A stretch of 64,000 bases of DNA from positions 1-64,000 of the forward strand of contig NZ_JAPDDP010000033.1 of the NCBI RefSeq assembly GCF_027587195.1, read 5' to 3'. Both the position numbers and the translations under genes were made by a program. The notes under the pieces are model-generated. The model did no database searches. It was not told where the DNA came from and saw only the letters and a list, made by a program, of their open reading frames with translations. The number at the start of each line of letters is the position of its first letter. Position 1 is the stretch's first letter. Of this stretch, positions 18,419 to 27,097 are shown in pieces. This DNA comes from Solirubrobacter phytolaccae. GTDB lineage: Bacteria > Actinomycetota > Thermoleophilia > Solirubrobacterales > Solirubrobacteraceae.

Positions 18419-19261
18419 TGCCTGGTCTCCCCTCCGGTGGAACATCACGACTTCCCCTTCAGCGTCACGTTCTGCGTGTCGGCCGGCGCACCGGTGACCC
18501 GCAGCGTCAACTTGGCCCGCACGGACGCCTTCGTCCGGGCAAGCGCCTTCTTCACGGTCGACGAAGGCGTCAGCGACACCGTCGCGCGGCCCTCGTCACC
18601 GCAGTCGAGCGCCTTCCTGGCGAGGGTGCTCGACTTCAACTTCAGCTTGCGCTGGGTGGCGCGGTCGACGGTCAGCGTCAGCGTGCCGGCGGAGACGCCC
18701 TGGCAGCTCACGTTGACCTTGAAGCGACCGGCGCGCAGCGCGGACGTCGACAGCAGCTTCGAGGACACGTCCTCGAGCGCCGCGTACTTGCCCGGTTTGT
18801 CCGTCGACGGCGCCTGCGGCGTCGGCGATCCGAGGACCGTCTGCGCCCGCACGGTGAACCGCACGCTCTTGTAGTTCTCGACGTTGCCGACGAGATCCTC
18901 GGAGCGGAAGTCCACCTGGTAGCCGCGCAGCTCGCTCAGGTCGAACGCGCCCTCGTACGCGGTCCACTCGCCGCCGTTGACGCGGTACTCGGTCGCGACC
19001 GCGCCCGAGCTGTCGTCGCCGTCCGCGCGGCTGAAGGCCACGCGCACCGCGCCGATGTAGTCCGCGACCGGGTCGGCGCCGTTGAGCAGCACCGCCGTGG
19101 TCGGCGCCTTCACGTCCACGCGGACGTTGAGCGTCTTGATCGCCTCGGTGTTGCCGGCAACGTCCAGCGTGCGGTACTCCACGAGCTGGGTGCCCGAGCC
19201 GCCGACCGAGAACGTGTCGTCGTACGCGGTCCACTCGCCGCCGTTGACGCGGTACTCGGTC
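15387..19261. repeat. Dispersed near-identical DNA blocks in OmpL47-like repeats
   Basis: The coding DNA for the EYRVNGGEW motif is conserved at nucleotide level. A 42-bp block is identical at 18953-18994 and 19220-19261, and a 27-bp part of it recurs at 15387-15413 in the neighbouring gene. The span given covers all three; only the blocks themselves are repeats. Confidence 0.8.
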
Positions 19262-22173
19262 TTGACCGAGCCGGAGCCCGCGCCGTCGACGCTGCGCAGC
19301 GTGATGCCGACCTCGTGGTCGTTCCAGCCGCTCGCCGGGAGGTCCGTCGGGTACGTGAACGACGTCGTCGTCGGCGCGGTGGCGTCCACCTTGAGCGAGA
19401 TGCTCTTGAACGGCTCCGGGTTGCCGGCGCGGTCGATCGCGCGGTACTCGATCTTGAGGTCGCCCTCGGTCGTCAGGTTGAACGGGCCCGCGTAGAACAG
19501 CGTCGAGCCGCCGTTGATCCGGTACTGGATCTGCTCGACGCCCGAGCCGCCGTTCTCGTCCGTGCCGGTCAGCGTGATCCGCGGCGCCGTGGTGTGCCAG
19601 CCGCTCGCGGCGGGCTCACCCTGGAGCTGCAGGTTCGACGTCGGCGCGGTGTTGTCGTTCGGGAACGGGTTCACGCCGGTGAGGTCGGGCATCTCGAACG
19701 AGCCGCCCGGCTCCTCCAGCGTCATCGCCATCAGGTACGCACGGACGTTGCCGCCCGTGTTGGTGGACGTCGGCATCCGCCACGACGCGAGCTTCTTCGT
19801 CGGGTTGGGGTTGTCCACCGGCACGTGGAAGATCGAGCAGCGAGCGCCGTCCGATCCCGAGCCACCGGTCGTGTAGCGACCGCTCAGCGGGCCGATCGCG
19901 ATGTGCGCCGGCAGCGTGGGCGTGCCACACCAGTCGGCGAAGTTCACCGTGATGTCGGCGAACGTCCCGTCGGTGTAGTTGAAGCGGAACGTGCCACCGC
20001 CGGCGCCGTCGGCCGTCGTGCCGAAGACGTGGAACTTGGTGAACGCCTTCTGGTCAGCCGGGTCCAGCGTGTACGTCTTGCCGGTGAAGCTGGCGAAGTT
20101 CGCCTTGGTGCCCGAGGTGTCGGGCATCCGCAGCGGAACGTCGTCGAGCGCGTCCTGGCCCGGCGTCGCGACCGTGTTCGAGGGCGGCATCTCGTCGCCC
20201 TTGAACGAGTAGCCGCCGCGGATCTGCGTGTTCGCGCGGGTGGCCGGGAGCGTGATGCCGATCGTGTCGAGGATGTTCGTGACCGCCGGGGCGGCGAGTT
20301 CCTGGATGCGGATGTTCCGGAAGGAGACGTCGTCGGCGGTGCCGTGGTTCTGCAGGCCGATGTAGCCGGCCGACGCGCCGTTGGCGCCCGTCCGGGTCCA
20401 CGTGTTCACGACCGTGCCGTTCAGCGTCATCGTGTAGACGCCGTTCTGGAACTTGATCTCGTAGTCGTTCCACTGACCCGCGGGCTTGGCGGCACGCGCG
20501 TTCTCGCGGTCGAAGTTGTAGACCGAGCCCGTCTTCTGGTCCTCGCCGTCGCCGGCGACTCCCTCGCGGATCTGGATCTCGTGACCCTGGTTGATCGCGA
20601 CGTTCGGGTCCGTGCCCGGGTTCGGGAAGCGGACGAAGACGCCTGAGTTGTCCGTCGCGTCGGCGGTCTTGAACTGCAGGCGCAGGACGAAGTTGTCGTA
20701 GGTCTTGGTGTTGAACCACAGCAGGCCGAGGCCGCCGCGGCTCTGGAGCCGGCAGCCCTCGCCCTCGTCCTGGACGAGGTCGAAGCCACCCGGGCCCGCC
20801 TGGGTCGTGCCCGCGAGGTCAAGGCCGTTCCAGAGGCGGGTGAAGCCCGACTCCACGGTGCCGTTGACCGTGCAGGCCGCGGCGACCGAGGGCCGGACGC
20901 GGAAGTAGTCGAACTTGGCCGTGACCAAGTTGGCGGCGTTGCCGCGCAGCGCCATCGGGCCGAGGTGCGCGGCGGAGAGGTCCGAGATGTCCCGGGCCTT
21001 GCCGATGTCGGTCCACGCGGTCCCGTTCGTCGAGTACTGCGCCGTCGCCTGGCCGGCCGCGTTGGCGCGCATCCGCAGGTAGAAGCTCGTGAGCGTCGTG
21101 GGGACGGTGACGCGGTACGGCTCGTCGAGCTGGTAGGCGCCGTCCTTGACGCGGACGAACTCGACCTGGGCCGACGTGTCGCCCGTGCGGACGAGCACCG
21201 CCTTGACCCAGTTCGCGGGCTCCTTGTAGAGGAGCAGGCCGGCCTGCTGACCGCCCGCGGCCGTCGTCAGGTCGATCTTGGTCTCGGCTTCCCACGTACC
21301 GGCGGGGACGGGCTGTCCGATCAGGTTCGGCGCGGTGCCGTCGACCTCGTTGGCGCCCGTGTCGATCTCGAGCGCGCCGTCCTTGACGCGGTAGCCGCCC
21401 GCGACTTCGCGGACGATCTGGCTCCAGCGGCACTTCTCGATCTCGGTGCCCGAGAACTCGTCGCTGAGCGCGTTGAGGGAGAAGGAGTGGAACGCGACCT
21501 CGGGGCCGTCCTGGGCGTTGTCGGCGGCGTACATGCCGACCTTCACGCCCGCGCCGATCTTGGCGGGACGTCCGATGGGTGACCAAGTGGTGCCGTCGCC
21601 CGAGTACTGGGCGCGGATCGTCTCGCCGTCGGAGATCACGCGGATGTACACGTCGGCCGGGAACGAGTCGCCCAGCGCGGGCGTGGTGTCCACGCCGATC
21701 TCGAGGCGCGGCTGCTGGTCGTTCGTGTAGATGTGCTCGAACCAGCGGCCCTGTGAGCCCTTGTTGATGACGACGACCTTCGAGAAGGTGCGGTCGTCCT
21801 TGTAGACCATGATCCCGGCCTGCTGGCCCTCACGGTTGAAGTCCTTCGAATCCAGCTTGGCGGTGGCCGCCCAGCCGCCGGTGGCCGGCGTGTTCTGAAG
21901 GATCAGGTTCTTGGCGGTGGCGCGGTCGCCGTACATGTCACCGGTGAGCGCCTTCAGCTTCAGATCCCCGTCAGCGACGCTGTAGCCGGTGGTGTCTGGA
22001 CGGACCACCGTGCTCCAACGCGTCGTGTCGAGGGTGGTGCCGGTGAACTCATCGACACCGCATGACGCGACATCGAGTGCGGCGTCTCGCACCGGCGCCG
22101 CGCTCGCCGACCCGACGAGCGCGCACAACAAAATCAATACCCCACAAACCAGCGACGTCCGTGTGGACCGCAT
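18445..22173 (-). CDS. Giant secreted DUF1349/DUF1080 carbohydrate-active-type protein
   Basis: 1242 residues from an ATG at 22173 behind GGAGGGGG, with a signal peptide ending GSASAAP. Two DUF1349-like concanavalin domains come first (about 40-230 and 235-425; FTGTTLDTTRW and FSGTEIEKCRW starts, EGQQAGIMVYK and GGQQAGLLLYK). A DUF1080/3-keto-disaccharide hydrolase-like domain follows (about 440-628; SGVFVRFPNPG, HEIQIREG, GYIGLQNHG), then a beta-sandwich region (about 640-828), three OmpL47-like repeats (855-1115) and a basic C-terminal domain homologous to that of the downstream giant protein. Its stop lies 27 bp before the chosen start of that gene. Substrate is unknown; plant or microbial glycosides are plausible. 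Confidence 0.85.
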   Translation of the reverse strand: MRSTRTSLVCGVLILLCALVGSASAAPVRDAALDVASCGVDEFTGTTLDTTRWSTVVRPDTTGYSVADGDLKLKALTGDMYGDRATAKNLILQNTPATGGWAATAKLDSKDFNREGQQAGIMVYKDDRTFSKVVVINKGSQGRWFEHIYTNDQQPRLEIGVDTTPALGDSFPADVYIRVISDGETIRAQYSGDGTTWSPIGRPAKIGAGVKVGMYAADNAQDGPEVAFHSFSLNALSDEFSGTEIEKCRWSQIVREVAGGYRVKDGALEIDTGANEVDGTAPNLIGQPVPAGTWEAETKIDLTTAAGGQQAGLLLYKEPANWVKAVLVRTGDTSAQVEFVRVKDGAYQLDEPYRVTVPTTLTSFYLRMRANAAGQATAQYSTNGTAWTDIGKARDISDLSAAHLGPMALRGNAANLVTAKFDYFRVRPSVAAACTVNGTVESGFTRLWNGLDLAGTTQAGPGGFDLVQDEGEGCRLQSRGGLGLLWFNTKTYDNFVLRLQFKTADATDNSGVFVRFPNPGTDPNVAINQGHEIQIREGVAGDGEDQKTGSVYNFDRENARAAKPAGQWNDYEIKFQNGVYTMTLNGTVVNTWTRTGANGASAGYIGLQNHGTADDVSFRNIRIQELAAPAVTNILDTIGITLPATRANTQIRGGYSFKGDEMPPSNTVATPGQDALDDVPLRMPDTSGTKANFASFTGKTYTLDPADQKAFTKFHVFGTTADGAGGGTFRFNYTDGTFADITVNFADWCGTPTLPAHIAIGPLSGRYTTGGSGSDGARCSIFHVPVDNPNPTKKLASWRMPTSTNTGGNVRAYLMAMTLEEPGGSFEMPDLTGVNPFPNDNTAPTSNLQLQGEPAASGWHTTAPRITLTGTDENGGSGVEQIQYRINGGSTLFYAGPFNLTTEGDLKIEYRAIDRAGNPEPFKSISLKVDATAPTTTSFTYPTDLPASGWNDHEVGITLRSVDGAGSGSVKTEYRVNGGEWTAYDDTFSVGGSGTQLVEYRTLDVAGNTEAIKTLNVRVDVKAPTTAVLLNGADPVADYIGAVRVAFSRADGDDSSGAVATEYRVNGGEWTAYEGAFDLSELRGYQVDFRSEDLVGNVENYKSVRFTVRAQTVLGSPTPQAPSTDKPGKYAALEDVSSKLLSTSALRAGRFKVNVSCQGVSAGTLTLTVDRATQRKLKLKSSTLARKALDCGDEGRATVSLTPSSTVKKALARTKASVRAKLTLRVTGAPADTQNVTLKGKS

Positions 22174-22326
22174 TCCCCCTCCGTTTCTCCCCCTGCGGCA
22201 TTCAGCTACGACTTGGCGTAAGCTACCACCGAACTGGAATTAGGGTCGAGTCTTTGGTTCGCTTGTTGTCCGAAGTGCCAGGATGGACAGCAGGATTTGG
22301 GGGGGAGATCGGTGTTGGAGGAGAAC

Positions 22327-23130
22327 ATGAGGCAAGGAAGGCGTCGCTTCGGGCGCGCCGCAATGGGGGTCGTGCTCTCTGGAGCCGTGGTCGGATACGT
22401 CGGCGTGGCCGGTGCTTCCGAGCCGCGTGCGGACGAGACGATCGGGGTCACCGTGTCCAACGAGTGGGCCCCGAAGACGATCGCGATCGAGACCGGAGAC
22501 ACGGTCACGTTCGACTACTCCGCCAGCGCGGGGGTGCAGCACAACCGCAAGGGCGAGACCGGTCCGGCGGAAGACACGACGTGGTTCGTCGCGACCGAGT
22601 TCAAGGCCAGCGGCACGGACGAGCACACGTTCAACCTGCCCGGCGAGTACACGTTCATCTGCCAGGCGCACACGAACACGATGACCGGGACGATCACCGT
22701 CACGGGCGATCCGGTCGAGCCCACGCCGACCCCGACGGCCACGCCGACGCGGACGGCGACCCCGGTGCCCACGGTGCGCCCGACGGTCACGCCGGCGCCG
22801 ACGCCGGCGGGCGAGAACCGCGACACGCCCGCGCCCCAGGGTGCGGCGCGCGCCGACACGGTCCCGCCTGCGCTGACGAACCTCAAGCTCAAGGCGCAGA
22901 CCCGCGGCGCGAAGGTGTCCTTCAAGCTGTCGGAGTCCGCGGCCGTCACGCTCCGCGTCAAGCGCGGCAAGGCGACGGTGCGAACCGTCCGCGCGTCCTT
23001 CCGGGCGGGCGGCGGCTCGGTCACCCTGCGCCGGCTCCCGCGCGGCAGCTACAAAGTCGAGATCGAGGCGCGTGACGCGCGCGGCAACCGCGCCGCCGTC
23101 CAGCGCAAGACCGTGAAGGTGACCCGCTGA
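22327..23130 (+). CDS. Secreted plastocyanin-like blue-copper protein, first in operon
   Basis: 267 residues. The ATG at 22327 follows GGAGGAG; upstream in-frame starts lack one. A signal sequence (AAMGVVLSGAVVGYVGVAGAS) leads into a cupredoxin domain with type-1 copper ligands H72 (VQHNRKG) and C112-x2-H115-x3-M119 (FICQAHTNTMTG). A Pro/Thr linker (residues ~135-170) joins it to a basic C-terminal beta domain that also ends the cupredoxin at 24632-25351. It should carry single electrons outside the membrane. Its stop overlaps the start of the multicopper oxidase (TGATG), the likely partner. Confidence 0.9.
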   Translation: MRQGRRRFGRAAMGVVLSGAVVGYVGVAGASEPRADETIGVTVSNEWAPKTIAIETGDTVTFDYSASAGVQHNRKGETGPAEDTTWFVATEFKASGTDEHTFNLPGEYTFICQAHTNTMTGTITVTGDPVEPTPTPTATPTRTATPVPTVRPTVTPAPTPAGENRDTPAPQGAARADTVPPALTNLKLKAQTRGAKVSFKLSESAAVTLRVKRGKATVRTVRASFRAGGGSVTLRRLPRGSYKVEIEARDARGNRAAVQRKTVKVTR

Positions 23131-24635
23131 TGGCCCCGATGGAACCGCCGATGGGCGCCGGGGGCAACCGGCGTGACTTCATGCGCAACGGCTTCGGCTC
23201 GTTCGCGCTGGTGTGCACGTTCGCCGCGCAGAGCTCGCTCCGCGGCTCCGAGGTGACGAAGTCCAGCGCGCCGGCGACGTCCGCCGGGCGCCGCTTCCAG
23301 GCGGCCTCGCCGTTCACGCCCTTCCAGCGTGACCTGCCGATCCCGCCGGTGCTCGCGCCGGTGTCTACCCGCAACGGCGTCGACGTCTACTCGGTGGACA
23401 TCAAGGACGGCATCGCCGAGATCCTGCCGGGCTTCGAGACGCCGATCTACGGCTACGAGGGCGTCTACCCCGGGCCCACGATCCGCGCCGTGAAGGGCCG
23501 TCCGTCGGTCGTCCGCCAGACGAACAAGCTCGGGTTCGACTCCAACGTCCACCTCCACGGTGGCTACGTCCCGGCCAAGCACGACGGCCACCCGATGGAC
23601 GTCATCCTGCCGGGCAAGTCGTTCGACTACACGTACCCGAACGAGCAAGACGCGGCGATGCTCTGGTACCACGACCACGCGCACGGCCGCACGGCGCACA
23701 CGCTCTACTACGGCCTGGCGGGCATGTACCTGCTCTCGGACGAGCGTGACGTGGAGCTCGGCCTGCCGCAGGACGAGTACGACGTCCCGCTGATGCTGGC
23801 GGACCACGCGTTCAACAAGGACGGGTCGTTCCGCTACGCGGAGAACGTGGACCTGGGCTTCCGGGGAGACACGATCCTGGTCAACGGCGCGGTCTCGCCC
23901 CGGATGACGGTCCAGCGTCGCATCTACCGGCTGCGCTTCCTCAACGCGTCGAATGCGCGGTCCTACAACCTCAAGCTCGGCAACGGTCGCACGATGCTGC
24001 AGGTCGCGTCCGACGGTGGCCTGCTCGAGAAGCCGGTCTCGCGCTCGACGGTGCTCATCCACCCGGCCGAGCGTGTCGAGCTGCTCGTCGACTTCCGCGG
24101 GTTCCGGCCCGGCTCGGAGATCGTCCTGCAGAACATCGACGGCGAGTCGCCGGGCACCAAGTCCGTCATGCGCTTCGACGTCGAGAGCGGCGGCGGGGCC
24201 GAGGAGTTCGTGATCCCGACCGGGCGCATGCGCACGCTCGAGAAGCTGCCGGCGCCGAACGCGAGCCGTCGCTGGGACCTCGGGCTGTTCACGCAGTCCG
24301 GCGTGCAGTGGCGGATCGCCGAGCGGGGCTTCAACCCGGATCGCATCGACGTGCGGCCGCGGCTCGGCTCCTCGGAGCTGTGGCAGTGGCACAACCCGTC
24401 CAACCGCGTGCACCCGATGCACCTCCACGGCATGCTCTTCCGCATCGTGGAGCGCTCGACGGGCGTCGTCCATCCCGCCGACCGCGGCTGGAAGGACACG
24501 ATCGGCGTGCTCCCGGGCGAGACGGCCACGGTCCAGCCGTGGTTCATCCCGCACACGGGCCGCTACGTGTTCCACTGCCACGCGCTCGAGCACGGCGATA
24601 AGGCGATGATGCTGCAGCTGGAGGTGGAGAAGTGA
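23130..24635 (+). CDS. Multicopper oxidase (CotA/bilirubin-oxidase-like)
   Basis: 501 residues with an N-terminal RRDFMRNGFGSFAL stretch resembling a Tat signal, suiting a folded copper enzyme. All four copper-binding clusters are present: H141-x-H143 (HLHGG), H181-x-H183 (WYHDHAH), H428-x-x-H431-x-H433 (HPMHLHG) and H482-C483-H484-x3-H488-x4-M493 (FHCHALEHGDKAM), giving type 1, 2 and 3 centres with Met as axial ligand. The enzyme couples one-electron oxidation of a donor to reduction of oxygen to water. It lies between two cupredoxin genes with overlapping start and stop codons on both sides, so the three products are likely made together. Confidence 0.95.
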   Translation: MAPMEPPMGAGGNRRDFMRNGFGSFALVCTFAAQSSLRGSEVTKSSAPATSAGRRFQAASPFTPFQRDLPIPPVLAPVSTRNGVDVYSVDIKDGIAEILPGFETPIYGYEGVYPGPTIRAVKGRPSVVRQTNKLGFDSNVHLHGGYVPAKHDGHPMDVILPGKSFDYTYPNEQDAAMLWYHDHAHGRTAHTLYYGLAGMYLLSDERDVELGLPQDEYDVPLMLADHAFNKDGSFRYAENVDLGFRGDTILVNGAVSPRMTVQRRIYRLRFLNASNARSYNLKLGNGRTMLQVASDGGLLEKPVSRSTVLIHPAERVELLVDFRGFRPGSEIVLQNIDGESPGTKSVMRFDVESGGGAEEFVIPTGRMRTLEKLPAPNASRRWDLGLFTQSGVQWRIAERGFNPDRIDVRPRLGSSELWQWHNPSNRVHPMHLHGMLFRIVERSTGVVHPADRGWKDTIGVLPGETATVQPWFIPHTGRYVFHCHALEHGDKAMMLQLEVEK

Positions 24636-25351
24636 AGCGCGTCCTGATCTCGACGGCGCTCGCCTTCGGCGTGCTCGCGTCGCCGGCGCTCGCCGCCGAC
24701 GAGGTGATCAGTGGGCTCGACACGCTCGTCTGGGACAAGCCGGCCGTCTCGATCCTGCCGGGTGAGAAGGTCACGTGGCAGTTCCCGGGCACGGCGCAGG
24801 CGCACCACGTCGCGTCCAACGGCGTTGACGGCGCGGCCGTCGTCGACGCCTCGTGGACGAGCTTCACCTCGCCGCTCGGCGTCCCCGCCCCGAACGCGGA
24901 GTTCACGTTCACCGAGCCGGGCACGTACAAGTTCATCTGCACGGTGCACAAGGACACGATGTTCGGCACCGTGTCCGTGGGCGTTGCGCCGCCGCCCCCG
25001 GCTCCGCCGCTGCCGCTCAGCCAGCAGCCGCTCGGCAACGACGCTCCGGCTCCGACCACCTTCGAGAAGGTGCAGGAGGACAAGGCCAAGCCGAAGCTGT
25101 CGAAGGTCTCGGCCACGCGACGCGCCCGGGGCACCGTGCGCGTGAAGTTCCGCGTCAGCGAGCAGTCCACCGTGCTCGTGTCGCTCAAGCGCGGCGGCAA
25201 GACGATCAAGTCGGTCGTCGGCGCCGGCACGGGCAGCGGCTACCTGGACGTCAAGAAGGTCAAGGCCGGCCGCTACACCGTCCAGGTGCGCGCGGCCGAC
25301 GTCGCCGGCAACGAGGCGGCGATCAAGAAGACCAGCATCACCGTCCGCTAA
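24632..25351 (+). CDS. Secreted plastocyanin-like blue-copper protein, third in operon
   Basis: 239 residues from a GTG at 24632 overlapping the oxidase stop (GTGA). Signal peptide ends ASPALAADE. Type-1 copper ligands are H58 or H59 (QAHHVAS) and C103-x2-H106-x3-M110 (FICTVHKDTMFG). A Pro-rich linker leads to a C-terminal domain (PKLSKVSATRRARGTVRVKF, ending IKKTSITVR) homologous to that of the first cupredoxin. The two carriers differ enough to have different partners or potentials. Its stop overlaps that of the convergent stress-protein gene by 4 nt. Confidence 0.9.
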   Translation: MKRVLISTALAFGVLASPALAADEVISGLDTLVWDKPAVSILPGEKVTWQFPGTAQAHHVASNGVDGAAVVDASWTSFTSPLGVPAPNAEFTFTEPGTYKFICTVHKDTMFGTVSVGVAPPPPAPPLPLSQQPLGNDAPAPTTFEKVQEDKAKPKLSKVSATRRARGTVRVKFRVSEQSTVLVSLKRGGKTIKSVVGAGTGSGYLDVKKVKAGRYTVQVRAADVAGNEAAIKKTSITVR

Positions 25352-25917
25352 CCGCGGGCGACGGCGACGGGGCAGTCGACGGTCTCGATGAGATCGTCGA
25401 CCGCGCTCGTCCCGAGTCGGCGGCGCAGCCCGTGGAAGCGCTCACGGGAGGTGACGGCCAGCAGCGGTGGCCGCTCCTCGCGATGGACGAGGCGTGCGTC
25501 GAGCGCGGCCGCCAGCGTGGCCGCCGCGTCCGCGTCTCCCCCGGCCAGCAGGCACGTGCCGCGGTCCAGCACGGGCGGGTGACGCACGAGCACCACCGCG
25601 CACGGCGCGCTGGCCAGCAGCTCGTGGCGCAACCGCGGCGCGATCAGCCGCGCGGACCCGGCGAGCGGCCGCGTGCCGGCGACGAGCACGTCGATCCGCT
25701 CGCGCTGGGCGAGCCACACGAGCTGCTCGGCGGTCCGGCCGCTGAGCACGTGCGTCCCCGGCGGCAGCGGGATCGCGATCTCGTCCGTCCCGGGCGGCAC
25801 GACGTGGGCGATGATCAGCTCGGCGCGGCCTCCGCGCGCGAGCCGCGTCGCGAACGCGAGCGCCCAGCGCGACGGCAGCGAGGCGTCCCAGGCGACGCAG
25901 ATGCGGCGCAACGGCAT
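25348..25917 (-). CDS. Universal stress protein family protein
   Basis: 189 residues from an ATG at 25917 (GTG codons just upstream are alternatives). The USP fold is visible as RRICVAWDASLPSRWALAFATRLAR, the central IDVLVAGTRPLAG and the SAPCAVVLVRHP strand, followed by a second partial half (GTCLLAGGDADAAATLAAALDARL). The ATP-binding G-x2-G-x9-G(S/T) motif is not clean. The stop codon overlaps that of the convergent cupredoxin gene. Likely a cytoplasmic stress-linked nucleotide-binding protein. Confidence 0.75.
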   Translation of the reverse strand: MPLRRICVAWDASLPSRWALAFATRLARGGRAELIIAHVVPPGTDEIAIPLPPGTHVLSGRTAEQLVWLAQRERIDVLVAGTRPLAGSARLIAPRLRHELLASAPCAVVLVRHPPVLDRGTCLLAGGDADAAATLAAALDARLVHREERPPLLAVTSRERFHGLRRRLGTSAVDDLIETVDCPVAVARG

Positions 25918-26043
25918 GTGCACCACCGTGCCGCGCGTGCGGTCCGCCCGCCATTGGGCGCTATCCCCATCATCGGACGTGTGGCCAGCCCCACGACCAT
26001 TGACCAGTTAGGCCTATGGGCGCGGCGCCCGGTCCGCGAGACC

Positions 26044-26169
26044 ATGCTGGACATGACCTCCCCGCAGCCGCAGCCGAAGCTCACGCAGGTCGTCGCGACC
26101 GCGCTCTCCAAGCCGACCGCGCACGACCGTCAGCGCGAGCTGGTCCGCGCTTCCCTGCTCTGCCGCTAG
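26044..26169 (+). CDS. Possible small protein, 41 aa
   Basis: ATG at 26044 (second ATG at 26053) to TAG at 26169. Pro/Gln-rich start, then TQVVATALSKPTAHDRQRELV and a Cys-Arg end. Codon use suits the genome (nearly every third base G or C). No Shine-Dalgarno and no recognised relatives. It lies 13 bp before the HEAT-like gene. Confidence 0.35.
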   Translation: MLDMTSPQPQPKLTQVVATALSKPTAHDRQRELVRASLLCR

Positions 26170-26182
26170 CCTCCGCCGCACG

Positions 26183-26590
26183 ATGGGTGCGGACGAGCTC
26201 GTAGCGCTGTCGTTCTCGGCGAGTTGGGAGGACCGGATCCGCGCCGCCGAAGGGCTCGCCGCGCTTGGCCCCGAGGCCGGCCACGACGACCGCCTCCGCG
26301 CGCTCCTGAACGACCCGGACAACACGGCGCCGCCGGAGGCCGCCGCGGTTGCGCTCCTCAAGCGCGAGGACCAGTGGGGCGTCGACCTCGTTTTGGAGAT
26401 GCTCGGCAGCAACCCGGACGACAACTACGTCGACAAGCTGCTGTTCCTGGTCGGGCGGCACTTCACGTGGGAGAACGCCGGCGGGATCGGCCCGCTCGTC
26501 CAGCACCGGCTCAACAGCTCGGATGACGCGCTGCGGATCGGCGCCGAGGAGCTGCTCTCCGACCTGCCCTGGCCGCCGCTCCCGGGCTAG
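26183..26590 (+). CDS. HEAT-like helical protein, 135 aa
   Basis: Starts at an ATG at 26183. Regular helix pairs such as WEDRIRAAEGLAALGPEA, APPEAAAVALLKRED, GVDLVLEMLGSN and DDALRIGAEELLSDL resemble HEAT or armadillo-type repeats. This suggests a small protein-binding scaffold, as in SMI1- or immunity-like proteins. No enzyme motif. The stop codon overlaps by four bases that of the convergent coiled-coil gene (CTAG). Confidence 0.65.
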   Translation: MGADELVALSFSASWEDRIRAAEGLAALGPEAGHDDRLRALLNDPDNTAPPEAAAVALLKREDQWGVDLVLEMLGSNPDDNYVDKLLFLVGRHFTWENAGGIGPLVQHRLNSSDDALRIGAEELLSDLPWPPLPG

Positions 26591-27063
26591 CGACCGATCC
26601 CCGGGATCTTGTCGGCCAGCTCGCCGAGCGGGCCGAGCTCGGCCCGGAGCGAGTCCAGCCGCTCGATCACGCCACGGATCAGCGGCTCGAGGTCATCGAC
26701 GGAGTGCCGCACCGCGTGCATGTCCTCGTCGAGCGGCTCGATGCCCTTGCGGACCTCGCTGATCTCCTTGATCGGCGCGACGTCGCCGCGGAGCGCGTCC
26801 AGCTTGCCGCCGAGCGTCTCCACGCCCCGGCGCACCTGCGAGATCTCCTTGATCGGCGCGACCTCGACGCGCAGCGCCTCCAGGCCGTTGCGCATCGCGG
26901 TGATCTCCTCGCGCACGGCTTCGAGCTCGCCCTGCATCGCGTCCACGCGCTGCAGGACGGCGTGCTCGATCTCCGGCAGACGGCGGGCGGCGTCGGCGAT
27001 TGCGCCGAGGTCGTCGAGGAGGCGGGCAATGATGGTGGGCGGAAAGAGGCTGCTCAGGTTCAT
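26587..27063 (-). CDS. Coiled-coil protein, 158 aa
   Basis: ATG at 27063 preceded by GGGGAGGA. After a short hydrophobic N-terminus (MNLSSLFPPTIIARLLDDL) nearly the whole chain is heptad-patterned and charged. It contains a tandem 27-residue duplication with the unit VAPIKEIS.VR.GxE.L (about residues 70-125). The design resembles actinobacterial coiled-coil proteins that bind membranes or filaments. No catalytic motif. Function unknown. Confidence 0.65.
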   Translation of the reverse strand: MNLSSLFPPTIIARLLDDLGAIADAARRLPEIEHAVLQRVDAMQGELEAVREEITAMRNGLEALRVEVAPIKEISQVRRGVETLGGKLDALRGDVAPIKEISEVRKGIEPLDEDMHAVRHSVDDLEPLIRGVIERLDSLRAELGPLGELADKIPGIGR

Positions 27064-27097
27064 CGCCCGAGTCCTCCCCACCCCGGCGCCGCGCTAG

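Noticed and set aside
13148-18874. A 1908-residue open frame on the plus strand opposite the giant secreted genes
   Set aside because: The translation is an Arg/Ala/Val/Asp-rich low-complexity shadow caused by high GC at codon ends; the minus strand has signal peptides and domains.
25348-26590. The 4-nt stop overlaps of convergent genes as a regulatory device
   Set aside because: Such CTAG/CTAA overlaps arise easily in compact high-GC genomes and no other signal supports regulation.
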